Below, one piece after another: positions 17,549 through 26,463 of a stretch of DNA of 47,953 bases. The translations under genes were made by a program, and so were the position numbers. The notes under the pieces are model-generated. The model made no database searches. It was not told the DNA's origin and worked only from the letters and a program-made list of their open reading frames with translations. Where the stretch lies: contig JAIXKS010000021.1 of assembly GCA_026928325.1 (NCBI GenBank), positions 1 to 47,953 of the forward strand, in the 5' to 3' direction. The stretch's first letter is position 1. Each line of letters begins with the position of its first letter. This stretch comes from Chitinophagales bacterium. Its GTDB lineage: Bacteria > Bacteroidota > Bacteroidia > Chitinophagales > Saprospiraceae.

Positions 17549-20194
17549 CTAAAAATTATGATCTAAGCCCACTAAAAACATAAAGCCGATCGTTTCGATC
17601 TGATTGATGTAGGTCAGAGAAGATGTTTGATGGAATATTTCATTTTGTAGTCGGTTATTAAGTAAATTAAACGCCTCAATCGTCAACCTTATAGGCTTAC
17701 TCCTATCGGGTGTCAATGAAATATAACTTGCTAGGTGCAAATCACTCAGCGGCTTCAAGTTGTGCCCATCGATGCGATTGTAAAGCGTACCATAGTTCGC
17801 TTCAATCTGAAAAACGGGCGTGCGCCAATTGGCTTTCATACTTAAACGATGCTGGGTATTAAAGGCCGTATTTTGTGATTCTACATACTTAAAGCTGTTT
17901 TGTCCATACACATAATTTGCTTCAAGGATAAAGCCTCGCATGATGTATTGATTGAGTTTGAGATTTAAGTTACCGCTTTTTGTATTATAGGGTGCAAGAT
18001 AATCATCTAAGCTAATATATCCACGGCCCAAGCTTCCATTGGCTCGCACCGTAATTGACGTTTTGGTTTTTACAAAATAATCCGAGTAATTGACTCGAAA
18101 TTGGATCTGTGAAGATGATGGTGCCATTAAAGAAGATAGTACAAGTGTTGAACCATCAAAGCCTGTCTGCAATATGTAATCGTGTCTTGACGAGCTATAA
18201 GAAAGGTAACTTCCCCATGTTTTTCGCTTGAAAGGATTGCCGTCTGAATAATTGGCAGATACAAAAAAATGCTGGGTCAGATTATCCTGAACCCGCTGAT
18301 GAAGTGCCGCATAATTATCAACGATCATAGATAAATTTTGCAGCTGTTGAATTCCGGAAAGCGAAGAAGAATATCTACCAAAGAGCGTAACACTAGTACT
18401 TGCATTTTTCTTATAAACGGTGCGACTACTTATCAATCCACCATTTTTATGCGTGATTTGATTGCCGGAATAACTACGCCCAATGGCCGTAATTGTAGAG
18501 TTCAGCTTAGAAGTGATTTGATATTGCTGCATATAACGTAGGCTCATAGTATGAACATAGGTCTCCGATGGTTTTGATGGCATACCCCATTGTGGGTTTG
18601 ACAAACGTTGCTCTACGACGCCGTCTATAGCTTGAAAATTATAAGTCAAGCCTGCCTCATGGCTGAGCTTTTTGCCTGAAATGCTCACTCCGCTGTAAGC
18701 ATTCAACCATTGTCTGATGTGATGATAATCCTGCTCAAAGCCGCTCAAAGTATCTACTCCGAAATAAGGCGCATAATCACGCGATAAAGCCTGCAATCGC
18801 TCGTCACTGTTGATGTTTTGGTACTGTACTTCGTTGATTTGGTTGATTTTCTCATGAATGGGCAGATACAATTTCTGTACTACATATACAGAATGTTTGT
18901 CTATATCCGGCGAAAAACGAGAAGCCAAACCATCTCTTGACACTTCATATCCTCCTCTGTGGCGTATAAACGAATAAAAAACATTGGATTCGTAAAACAC
19001 TTTTTCAGTATCATGTACAAATTTCAACTGATGATCCTGAATATGCTTTTTGTAATGGGTTTTTGTTGAAAAAACATTGCGATAAACAGTACTATCATTC
19101 GTCGTGTAAGTCTCCTGGATATTAAACTGTTGGTCTCTATCAGCTTGAATTATACTATTCAACTGGAGTTTAGAGTTCTTTCCGATATTAAAATCATTGC
19201 GTAGTGTATTGAAAAACTGACGTGCATTGACATAGTTAGAAGTATTGATACCTGCTGCCTGAATGGACACCGGAGACAGATTACTTTCATACAACTTATG
19301 ATGATGATTGTAGTCTGTATTATCAAACATCCTGAACAAACTAAAAACATCATAGCCCGAGCCGATATTGGTATTATTAGACAGCAACAGACTCTTTACA
19401 GAGGGTGATATAAAAAACAAATTCGCATGATGATAGAACTTCAACTCCTTATTATATCCTGCTTCTATGACATTACTTCCCGCTAGTACATTTTTATACT
19501 CGTCTTTGAGCCGAAGATTAATTACGGTTTCATTGGTTTTACCGGCATTTTTACGGACAGAGCCCACCTGATAGTTTTCGATTACTTCAATCGTCTCTAC
19601 TGTATTAGCTCGAAGATTACGACTCCCGATGGTATATTGATTGCCTAGAAAGTCGCTGTCTTCTATCAGCATCAGCTTAATCGGTTCATTGTACCACTTG
19701 ATCTCTCCAGAAGACTCGACAGTAATACCCGGCAACTTAGAAAGCAAGTCTTCTACATTAAACTCAGTCGAGTCTCTAAAACTATCCGCCTTGAATATCG
19801 TCGTATCGCGTTTTAGGCGCACGCCATAATCCTTTTCCTGGACTACCACATCTTTCATTAAAAACCCCGTCGCTTCCAGCACAAATACATATCGCTCCCG
19901 ATCATCAAAGACGATACACTCCTTGCTATACCCAAGGTAGGAAGCACACAAGCTGTATGGCCGAGATGGTAATTCTTTATGAAACTCTCCCTTATCATCA
20001 GTATAAACAAAATTAGCAATAGATGATGTATCTTTCATCATAGTGACAGAAGCACGACTCAAAGGCTTGCCTTCGGCATCCAGTACCTGACCTCTGATCA
20101 CTACCTGACCATAAGAAGAGTAAACACCCAACATCACCATCAGGCACACAAAGACCCATCTAAAATTATCTGTCACTATTATCCAATATTTCAT
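17549..20194 (-). CDS. TonB-dependent-receptor-like outer-membrane barrel with carboxypeptidase-regulatory-like domain
   Basis: This 881-residue outer-membrane protein is last in the GLPGLI locus. A signal/transmembrane segment at about 12-30 leads to a CarboxypepD_reg-like domain (about 32-110, VVIRGQVLDAEGKPLSRASV). A plug-like domain follows (about 125-225, with FNVEDLLSKLPGITV and TVETIEVIENYQVG). A long beta-barrel of alternating strands ends in ...GLDHNF, with the terminal Phe typical of barrel proteins. It lacks a recognisable TonB box and the long SusC-type barrel, and matches the shorter barrel type that sits beside GLPGLI genes in Bacteroidota. The adjacent GLPGLI gene ends 49 bp upstream. 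Role inferred: transport or binding of an unknown ligand together with the GLPGLI proteins. Confidence 0.85.
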   Translation of the reverse strand: MKYWIIVTDNFRWVFVCLMVMLGVYSSYGQVVIRGQVLDAEGKPLSRASVTMMKDTSSIANFVYTDDKGEFHKELPSRPYSLCASYLGYSKECIVFDDRERYVFVLEATGFLMKDVVVQEKDYGVRLKRDTTIFKADSFRDSTEFNVEDLLSKLPGITVESSGEIKWYNEPIKLMLIEDSDFLGNQYTIGSRNLRANTVETIEVIENYQVGSVRKNAGKTNETVINLRLKDEYKNVLAGSNVIEAGYNKELKFYHHANLFFISPSVKSLLLSNNTNIGSGYDVFSLFRMFDNTDYNHHHKLYESNLSPVSIQAAGINTSNYVNARQFFNTLRNDFNIGKNSKLQLNSIIQADRDQQFNIQETYTTNDSTVYRNVFSTKTHYKKHIQDHQLKFVHDTEKVFYESNVFYSFIRHRGGYEVSRDGLASRFSPDIDKHSVYVVQKLYLPIHEKINQINEVQYQNINSDERLQALSRDYAPYFGVDTLSGFEQDYHHIRQWLNAYSGVSISGKKLSHEAGLTYNFQAIDGVVEQRLSNPQWGMPSKPSETYVHTMSLRYMQQYQITSKLNSTITAIGRSYSGNQITHKNGGLISSRTVYKKNASTSVTLFGRYSSSLSGIQQLQNLSMIVDNYAALHQRVQDNLTQHFFVSANYSDGNPFKRKTWGSYLSYSSSRHDYILQTGFDGSTLVLSSLMAPSSSQIQFRVNYSDYFVKTKTSITVRANGSLGRGYISLDDYLAPYNTKSGNLNLKLNQYIMRGFILEANYVYGQNSFKYVESQNTAFNTQHRLSMKANWRTPVFQIEANYGTLYNRIDGHNLKPLSDLHLASYISLTPDRSKPIRLTIEAFNLLNNRLQNEIFHQTSSLTYINQIETIGFMFLVGLDHNF

Positions 20195-20243
20195 TCAACA
20201 AAACCCATCTATTACATACTACGTCTAACCATACCGCTTATGC

Positions 20244-21062
20244 CTATGGCTTCATTTCCTTTATCTTTTTACGTTCATTAGGTGGTTTATATCCTTTTTG
20301 TTTGAATTTGGTGTAAAACAAATATTTCCCCTTTTCCAACTCGCCTTCAATGGGCGGATCTAGGGAAAGCGTACCGTACTTTGCTTCCAACATCTTAGTA
20401 TGATCATACTGAAACTGTTCAAACTCTTCAGTATTCATCAGCATTCCACTTTTAGGCGGACTAATTTCGTAGATATCCGATGTATTAGTTTCATAACTTT
20501 TTAAACGCCAGGATATTTTACCATCTTTTGATATCGCGGCTAAAATCAAGCCTGGCAGACCATTGAGTTTATACGGACCATAAGGTACAGGAATAGAAGG
20601 TGCAAACCATGCACTATACATCCGACCACCAAAACGACCCTCGGCTTTTATCGTCTCGATGCCGTCTATCGTCATCGTTTCTTCTGTGATTTGCCAGACT
20701 ATTTGCGGGATGGTATCGTATAGAATATAGTTGTATTTTGGAACCTTTTTGTAAAATTCCTTCCAAACTATTTGATTCTGAACCAAATTTATATAAACCG
20801 ACATCCCGTCGTCATCTGCAGGAAAATAATAAAATACGCCTCCCTGCTCATCCCCATAAATAGCCTTATTTGGCCATTCATTGTGAATATACAAGGATGT
20901 GGTATCTGTAAAATAGAGTGTATTGAGACCGCTATAACCACGTGATGCAGATAAACCTTTGGAGGTACAGAGATACTCTACTTTATAAATATCCCTTTGT
21001 GCATCAACAAAGATGGCACTTAAAACCAGTACAGAAATGATTGCAATATCCCGCATAAACAT
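20244..21062 (-). CDS. GLPGLI family protein (first intact copy next to the barrel gene)
   Basis: This 272-residue secreted or periplasmic protein belongs to the GLPGLI family (TIGR01200-like). A signal peptide spans about 1-21 (VLVLSAIFVDAQ). The family-naming stretch is clear: PVPYGPYKLNGLPGLILAAI (about residues 172-191), preceded by GRMYSAWFAPSI. The C-terminus is very basic (KFKQKGYKPPNERKKIKEMK), as in the neighbouring paralogue. Function of the family is unknown, but it is repeatedly found beside TonB-receptor-like barrels. It lies 49 bp before the barrel gene and 41 bp after the previous GLPGLI gene, so all belong to one operon. It is more diverged from the second copy than the second is from the broken third. 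Confidence 0.9.
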   Translation of the reverse strand: MFMRDIAIISVLVLSAIFVDAQRDIYKVEYLCTSKGLSASRGYSGLNTLYFTDTTSLYIHNEWPNKAIYGDEQGGVFYYFPADDDGMSVYINLVQNQIVWKEFYKKVPKYNYILYDTIPQIVWQITEETMTIDGIETIKAEGRFGGRMYSAWFAPSIPVPYGPYKLNGLPGLILAAISKDGKISWRLKSYETNTSDIYEISPPKSGMLMNTEEFEQFQYDHTKMLEAKYGTLSLDPPIEGELEKGKYLFYTKFKQKGYKPPNERKKIKEMKP

Positions 21063-21103
21063 CTAATGGTATGATTTATGTATCAACGGCCAAAGAAAGG
21101 TAT

Positions 21104-21907
21104 TTATTTCTTTTTCTCCTTGAGTTTCTTTCTCTCTTTGAGCGTTTTGTATCCTTTTTGCTTGAATTTTGTGTAAAGTAGATAACGCTCCTTTTCTATC
21201 AACTCGTCTTTTTTAATTTCAAAAACTTTGTACCCCTGTTGGATTTGATACTGAAACTTATCAAACCAAAATTGCTCAAATTCATCCCACTCCATCAATC
21301 TACCGGTGGAAGGTGGAGCGATGAGTACATTTTCATCAATATCTGATTTTAAACTCTTAAACTTCCAAAACACTTTGCCATCATTAGAAATCGCAGATAA
21401 AATCAAGCCAGGCAGCCCACCCAATTTATAGGGTCCAAATGGAACAGGAATAGACGGTGCAAACCATGCATTGTAAATTCGCCCCTCGTACTTCCCTACT
21501 GCTTTTATGGTCTCTATCCCCTCAATAGTCAGACCTTCATCCGTAATTTCCCAATCAATATGCGGGATAGAATCTACCAAAGTTATATCAAGAGCAGGAG
21601 CTTTGCCATAAAGTTCTTTCCATACCATTTTATTTTCCAATGTATTCTTATAAACAGGCATCCCTTCTTCGTCGCCCAACTTAAATCCAATTACCCCAAA
21701 TGTTGATTCAAAATATGTCGTTTCTTTTGGCCAATCATTATGTATATATAGAGAAGAAGTTTGATCAAAATAGAGTGTATTGAGACCATTATATTCTTTA
21801 AATAAGATATCTACCTTACATGAATATTCAACTTTAGTAATTAAATTTTGACCATGAATTACCATGCAGGGCATAAACAAAAGAATTATTCTCAATACAC
21901 TCTTCAT
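21104..21907 (-). CDS. GLPGLI family protein (second intact copy)
   Basis: The start is placed at the ATG giving MKSVLRIILLFMPCMVIHGQ, a normal signal peptide; a longer frame to 21943 adds residues that disturb the signal and touches the preceding stop. The product is 267 residues. GPYKLGGLPGLILSAIS marks the family, and NGLNTLYFDQTSSLYIHNDW is shared with the first copy. The tail is strongly basic (KTLKERKKLKEKKK). The gene is nearly identical over long stretches to the broken copy at 22384-23190, showing recent tandem duplication. It follows the cysteine-rich small gene by 35 bp. Confidence 0.9.
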   Translation of the reverse strand: MKSVLRIILLFMPCMVIHGQNLITKVEYSCKVDILFKEYNGLNTLYFDQTSSLYIHNDWPKETTYFESTFGVIGFKLGDEEGMPVYKNTLENKMVWKELYGKAPALDITLVDSIPHIDWEITDEGLTIEGIETIKAVGKYEGRIYNAWFAPSIPVPFGPYKLGGLPGLILSAISNDGKVFWKFKSLKSDIDENVLIAPPSTGRLMEWDEFEQFWFDKFQYQIQQGYKVFEIKKDELIEKERYLLYTKFKQKGYKTLKERKKLKEKKK

Positions 21908-21942
21908 TCTTTGAAACTTAAATATAAATAATAATGATATCA

Positions 21943-22233
21943 CTATTGTGCCTGGCCACCACCGTCATTTTTACAAAATATTGGGTGGTTATTTTCACAT
22001 GCACACTCCGCAAACAATTCATAAGCTTGCGCACAAGTAGCACCTTCACTATAACAACTGACAGGGCCACTACTAAATTGATAGGAACACTTAACCATTA
22101 TACCATCTACATATTCTAACACTTCATGCACTCCATCTTTTACAGTGGCACACTTTTCTAATGAAGAGTTAATAGGTCGATCAGCAGATGACATAAACAA
22201 GCCTGCAAGGGCAATAAGAAATACTTTTACCAT
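21943..22233 (-). CDS. Small cysteine-rich secreted protein in the GLPGLI locus
   Basis: This 96-residue protein matches no family I know. Residues 1-17 (MVKVFLIALAGLFMSSA) form a signal peptide. The mature part, about 79 residues, has seven cysteines (28, 49, 59, 67, 76, 78 and 87 by my count), clustered in the second half as TCAQAYELFAECACENNHP, and ends GGGQAQ. It lies between a broken and an intact GLPGLI gene on the same strand, within the same presumed operon. Possible roles include a secreted peptide substrate or partner of the GLPGLI/barrel proteins, or a disulfide-stabilised small surface protein. The evidence is a good signal peptide, a conserved-looking Cys pattern and operon position only. 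Confidence 0.65.
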   Translation of the reverse strand: MVKVFLIALAGLFMSSADRPINSSLEKCATVKDGVHEVLEYVDGIMVKCSYQFSSGPVSCYSEGATCAQAYELFAECACENNHPIFCKNDGGGQAQ

Positions 22234-22383
22234 GATTTTAAAAATGATTATAAAAAATATGGCTCATTCAATTTTTTTCGATCGATTTATTAACTTGAAG
22301 CGGCATAATACAAAAATATTTAACTATTTTAACTATCTTAACAAAACATTAACATTTGATTTTTGCCGAAATATGGCATCTTC

Positions 22384-23190
22384 TTATCTCTTCCTCAGTT
22401 TCTTTCGCTCATTAGGTGTTTTGTATCCTTTTTGCTTGAATTTTGTATATAGTCGATATCGCTCCTTTACTATCAACTCGTCTTTTTTAATTTCAAAAAG
22501 CTTACGCCCAGCTTGAATTTCAATCTGAAATCTATCAAACCAAAATTGCTCAAACACACCCCATTCCATCAATCTACCGGAAGAAGGTGGAGCAATAAAT
22601 ACATCTTCATTAATATCTGATTTTATACTCTTAAACTTCCAAAACACTTTGCCATCATTAGAGATCGCAGATAAAATCAAGCCAGGCAGCACACCCAATT
22701 TATAGGGTCCAAATGGAACAGGAATAGATGGAGCAAACCATGCATTGTAAATTCGCCCTCGTACTTTCCTACTGCTTTTATGGTTTCTATTCCCTCAATA
22801 GTCAGACCTTTATCCGTAATTTCTCAATCAATATGCAGGATAAAATCTACAAAAGTTATATCAAGAGCTTTGCCATAAAGTTCTTTCCATACCATTTTAT
22901 TTTCCAATGTATTTTTATAAACAGGCATCTCTTCTTCGTCGCCCAGCTTAAATCCAATTACCCCAAATGTTGATTCAAAATATGTCGTTTCTTTGGGCCA
23001 ATCATTATATAAAGACGCAGTTTGATTAAAATAGATTGTATTGAGACCATTATATTCTTTAAAAAAAATACTTAACTTACTTGAATATTCAGCTTTGAAG
23101 ATTCCACTTTGTGCGCTAATAGGAAGCACACAACCTAATACAAAATAAATCAATAAACACGATACATAAGCCTAAAATCCATCTCTTCAT
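22384..23190 (-). pseudogene. Broken third GLPGLI family gene
   Basis: This copy aligns base by base with the intact gene at 21104-21907 and carries several lesions. A frameshift in the signal peptide separates the ATG at 23188-23190 (MKRWILGLC) from the rest. TGG has become TGA at 22824-22826, giving a stop in place of Trp in HIDWE. One C is lost from a CCCC run (CCC at 22756-22758), shifting frame before the GLPGLI motif. Two in-frame 6-bp deletions remove the Ile-His of YIHNDW and two residues of KAPALD. The family motif itself has changed to GVLPGLILSA. The high remaining identity means decay is recent. Confidence 0.85.
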
Positions 23191-23211
23191 AAAAACGACT
23201 TCTTTCAATAA

Positions 23212-23278
23212 TTTATTCTTTTTTTCCTTGAGTTTCTTCCGCTTATTAGTGTTTTTATATCTTATTGTTTAAATTTGC
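23212..23278 (-). pseudogene. 3'-terminal remnant of a fourth GLPGLI gene
   Basis: Read on the minus strand, this stretch parallels the basic C-terminal tail of the GLPGLI genes: AAATTTAAACAATAAG, then ATATAAAAACACTAATAAGC, then GGAAGAAACTCAAGGAAAAA. It encodes traces of KFKQ...KTL...RKKLKEKK with stops and small indels. Only the last 70 bp or so survive, immediately upstream of the broken third copy, indicating an older array of at least four copies. Confidence 0.65.
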
Positions 23279-23308
23279 TATGCAAATTTGTGAATATAAT
23301 CCAAATAA

Positions 23309-23351
23309 AAAGAGCACCAAAACTCGTATGATACAAGTTTTGATGCTCTTT
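23309..23351 (-). terminator. Rho-independent terminator of htpG
   Basis: On the minus strand, AAAGAGCATCAAAACT pairs with AGTTTTGGTGCTCTTT over 16 bp with one G-U wobble, followed by TTTTTATTT. It lies 25 bp past the htpG stop codon. Confidence 0.9.
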
Positions 23352-23376
23352 GTGTTATTCACATTAACCACTTATC

Positions 23377-25245
23377 TTACTTCACAAACTCTAAACTTCG
23401 GGCGATAAATTTAGACAAGGCTTCTCCGCTGAGCATGCCTTGATTGAGCAAGGCTAAATCGTGTAAATAAGCCGCAAAATCCGCTTTTTTATCGGCACTT
23501 CTCATCTTTAACAACTTCTCGGCGATTAAAGGGTGATTGGTGTTAATCTGGATATTGTACATATCCGGAAACATATTCATATCCATACCTTGCATGGCTT
23601 GCATTTCTTTCATTCGACGCATAAACTCCGGCTTGGTAATCACTATAGGTTGGGCTGTAGGTGACATAGCTTTGAGTTCGATATGTCCTGCATCTGCACC
23701 TTGGATAGCTCCGGTAAATATTTCCTTAATGGTATCCTGCTCGGCTTGACTCAATACAGATTCGATGACTTCATCCTTTTGGATTATATTATCTGCTGTG
23801 TCAGAATCTACACGGACAAAAGTAACATCTTCGCCCTTATACTCGATGTGTTGCATGAAGTGATTATCGATAATCGTATCCATCTCCAGTACATCATATC
23901 CGAGGTCTTTGACAGCTTGGATGTAGCCATACTGTGCCTCTTTATCGTTAGTATAGATATAGACGATCTTATTGTTTTTGTCGGTCTGAAGCCCTTTCAC
24001 TTGTTCTTTATACTCTTCAGGAGTAGCAAAAGCGCCATCTATATTTTTAAATAAGGTAAAAGCATTCGCTTTTTCATTAAATTTCTCATCAGAGATCATT
24101 CCGTATTTGACAAACGTACTTATTTCACTCCATTTTTCTTCGTAAGCTTTACGGTCGCTCTTAAACAGCGATTGGAGTTTTTCGGCTACTTTTTTGGAAA
24201 TATAAGTATTGATTTTCTTGACATTGGCGTCAGATTGTAAATAACTCCTAGATACATTCAAAGGAATATCCGGGGAATCAATCACACCTTGCAACAACAT
24301 CAAAAATTCAGGGACGATCTCTTTGACATCATCTGTAATAAAGACCTGATTGCTATATAGTTGAATTTTATTTTTCTGGATTTCAAAGTTGTTCTTCAAT
24401 TTTGGAAAATATAAAATACCAGTCAGATTAAATGGATAGTCGATATTGAGGTGAATCCAGAACAAAGGTGGTTCGCTCATTGGGTACAATTCCCGATAAA
24501 ACTCCCGATAATCGTCGTCAGAAAGGTCTGCCGGTTTCATCTTCCAGATTGGATTAGGATTATTGATGATATCATCAACCTCGGTTTTGATTTCCTGCTT
24601 TTCATCGCCTTCTCCTTCCCATGTAGATTCTGTTTTAGTGCCAAACTTGATCTCAACAGGTAAGAATTTACAATATTTATTGAGTAACTCTCGGATTCTG
24701 TACGATTCTAAATATTCTTTATTTTCTTCATTGATGTATAGGATGATTTCTGTACCTCTGGTAGTCTTCTCTGCTGGCGTCAATGTATATTCGGGATTAC
24801 CTTCACATTCCCACATCACAGCCGGATCTTCTGCTCTATAAGACTTCGTAATAACTTGAACTTTATCAGCCACCATAAAAGCTGAGTAAAACCCGAGACC
24901 AAAGTGTCCGATAATCGCTGCATCATCTTTATACTTGGCTAAGAATTCTTCAGCTGAAGAAAACGCAACCTGATTGAGATAGCGATTGACTTCATCTTCT
25001 GACATCCCGATACCTTGGTCAATAATATGCAGTGTTCCTGCGGCGGCATCAATCTTTACTTCTATTTTTGTATCGCCGAGTTCACCCTTTACTTCTCCTT
25101 TAGCTGCCAATGTTTTTACTTTTGTAGTAGCATCTACAGCATTTGAAATAAGTTCTCTCAGAAAAATTTCATGATCAGAATATAAAAACTTCTTAATAAT
25201 CGGAAAGATGTTTTCTACCTGAACGGATATATTACCTTTAGACAT
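23377..25245 (-). CDS. htpG: Molecular chaperone HtpG (Hsp90)
   Basis: This 622-residue cytosolic ATP-dependent chaperone refolds client proteins under stress. The N-terminal GHKL ATPase is complete: FLRELISNAVDA (ATP-binding Asn), IIDQGIGMSEDEV (Asp and Gly of the lid) and GHFGLGFYSAFMV. The middle domain has the LNVSRSYLQ catalytic-loop arginine (SRSYLQ). A charged linker is short, as in bacteria. The C-terminal dimerisation domain has HPLIAEKLLKM. Length is normal. It is a single-gene unit with a strong terminator, and upstream lies a candidate sigma-54-like element (25278-25310). Confidence 0.97.
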   Translation of the reverse strand: MSKGNISVQVENIFPIIKKFLYSDHEIFLRELISNAVDATTKVKTLAAKGEVKGELGDTKIEVKIDAAAGTLHIIDQGIGMSEDEVNRYLNQVAFSSAEEFLAKYKDDAAIIGHFGLGFYSAFMVADKVQVITKSYRAEDPAVMWECEGNPEYTLTPAEKTTRGTEIILYINEENKEYLESYRIRELLNKYCKFLPVEIKFGTKTESTWEGEGDEKQEIKTEVDDIINNPNPIWKMKPADLSDDDYREFYRELYPMSEPPLFWIHLNIDYPFNLTGILYFPKLKNNFEIQKNKIQLYSNQVFITDDVKEIVPEFLMLLQGVIDSPDIPLNVSRSYLQSDANVKKINTYISKKVAEKLQSLFKSDRKAYEEKWSEISTFVKYGMISDEKFNEKANAFTLFKNIDGAFATPEEYKEQVKGLQTDKNNKIVYIYTNDKEAQYGYIQAVKDLGYDVLEMDTIIDNHFMQHIEYKGEDVTFVRVDSDTADNIIQKDEVIESVLSQAEQDTIKEIFTGAIQGADAGHIELKAMSPTAQPIVITKPEFMRRMKEMQAMQGMDMNMFPDMYNIQINTNHPLIAEKLLKMRSADKKADFAAYLHDLALLNQGMLSGEALSKFIARSLEFVK

Positions 25246-25277
25246 AAATATAATTTTTTGATTTCCTAAACCAAGTT

Positions 25278-25310
25278 GTCAAAGTCTATGCCACGCCACA
25301 AAAAGTGCCA
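25278..25310 (-). promoter_or_regulatory. Candidate sigma-54-type promoter elements upstream of htpG
   Basis: On the minus strand TGGCATAGACTTTGA (ending near 25279) matches the -24/-12 consensus TGGCAYRN4TTGC except for A in place of the final C. A second TGGCAC (25310-25305) is followed by GTGGC one base beyond the ideal spacing. The proximal element would start transcription some 20 bp before the ATG. Neither match is perfect, so this is a candidate only. Confidence 0.35.
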
Positions 25311-25454
25311 AAATGACAGTATTTTGTTTCCTTTTGACATAAACCATCCTTGTTCATCATGGACAAATAGGATACTTGAGCGTAAGTCTCCATCATTATT
25401 TTAAAAAATTTGTACTAAATTTACCCTTCTATCTTGAGATATTTACATCGAATA

Positions 25455-25484
25455 TTTGTCATGTAAAATAATTATGTAGTTTTG
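25455..25484 (+). promoter_or_regulatory. Bacteroidota-type promoter of the lipoprotein gene at 25541
   Basis: TTTG at 25455-25458 and TAGTTTTG at 25477-25484 fit the -33 TTTG / -7 TAnnTTTG consensus with an 18-bp spacer, placing the transcript start about 50 bp before the ATG at 25541. This is the best-formed promoter seen in the window. Confidence 0.6.
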
Positions 25485-25540
25485 TGGATAAATTGTTTTA
25501 GTATCTCTAAATATATATTTCGATATGCCTCTATAAGCTT

Positions 25541-26395
25541 ATGAAGACAAGACTTCCAAATATTACCGTATTTTTTGTTGGATTTGCTCTGATTTGGAGC
25601 AGTTGTAAAAACGATTATACTTATCAGCCAACGGACTGGAGTAAGGAAAAATTAATCGGAGAAGTTAGTAAGATTACGACTACCATTTTTAGTGCTATCA
25701 ACGAAAACGATACGGTCATACGCGGTGAAGCAATCAGACCTATAGAAGATTTTTATAATCCTCAAGGTTATAAAACCGAGATTTTCAAGTATTATTCCGG
25801 TGGAGCCTTGAATCAAAAGGAGCTATATACTTACGATAAGTATGGATTTATGCTAACTAAAAAAGTCTATAATGCAGAAAATAATCTCCGCTTCCGAACG
25901 GAGCATAAATATGATAATAGAGGAAATCAAACGGAAGTTATATATTATGATTATAGAGATAATATCACAAGTAGAGTTGTGTATTTCTATGATTTCTCGG
26001 ATAATATGATTGAAGAAATCAGCTATATTCACGGAGATTCGCTAGCTTATAAAAAGACCTTTAAAAACAATGAAAATGGTTTAAAAGTCGAGGAATATGT
26101 CTATAATTCTGAGGAAGAAATCGGCCATTACACTAGATATAAGTACGATAGTCATGGTAATGAAACCGAGTTAAAGTATTTTAATCCCGATGGTACCGCC
26201 AATATGATCATCAAATACCACTACGACAAATACCAGAATATCACAGATGAAGTTTTTTATAGGCCAGATAGCCTCATCGCCCGTTGGAATTACGAATATC
26301 GCTTCGATGATCGCGGCAACTGGATTTCTAAAACCAGGTTTATGAATAACAATGGCCTTGATATCTTCGAGCGCAAAATCGAATATTATAAATAA
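25541..26395 (+). CDS. Predicted lipoprotein with YD-like short repeats
   Basis: This 284-residue lipoprotein has a signal with lipobox WSSC (Cys22 region, ALIWSSCK). The mature protein contains about six degenerate repeats of 20-30 residues built on Y-x-YD-x-x-GN-x-x-x, for example HKYDNRGNQTEVIYYD, YKYDSHGNETELKYFN and YRFDDRGNWISKTRF. These resemble RHS/YD or MORN-like beta-hairpin repeats and suggest an elongated beta-structure outside the cytoplasm. No enzymatic motif is seen. It has its own promoter and is convergent with the MFS gene. Function unknown. Confidence 0.8.
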   Translation: MKTRLPNITVFFVGFALIWSSCKNDYTYQPTDWSKEKLIGEVSKITTTIFSAINENDTVIRGEAIRPIEDFYNPQGYKTEIFKYYSGGALNQKELYTYDKYGFMLTKKVYNAENNLRFRTEHKYDNRGNQTEVIYYDYRDNITSRVVYFYDFSDNMIEEISYIHGDSLAYKKTFKNNENGLKVEEYVYNSEEEIGHYTRYKYDSHGNETELKYFNPDGTANMIIKYHYDKYQNITDEVFYRPDSLIARWNYEYRFDDRGNWISKTRFMNNNGLDIFERKIEYYK

Positions 26396-26463
26396 TGCGG
26401 ATTTGACTTCTAAAGGAAGCTAAGAATGATTTATTAATGGATATTGGCAATTCAATTAAAAAA

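Noticed and set aside
22145-22973. Plus-strand frames opposite the small Cys-rich gene and the broken GLPGLI gene.
   Set aside because: They mirror the minus-strand GLPGLI sequence and contain no features of their own.
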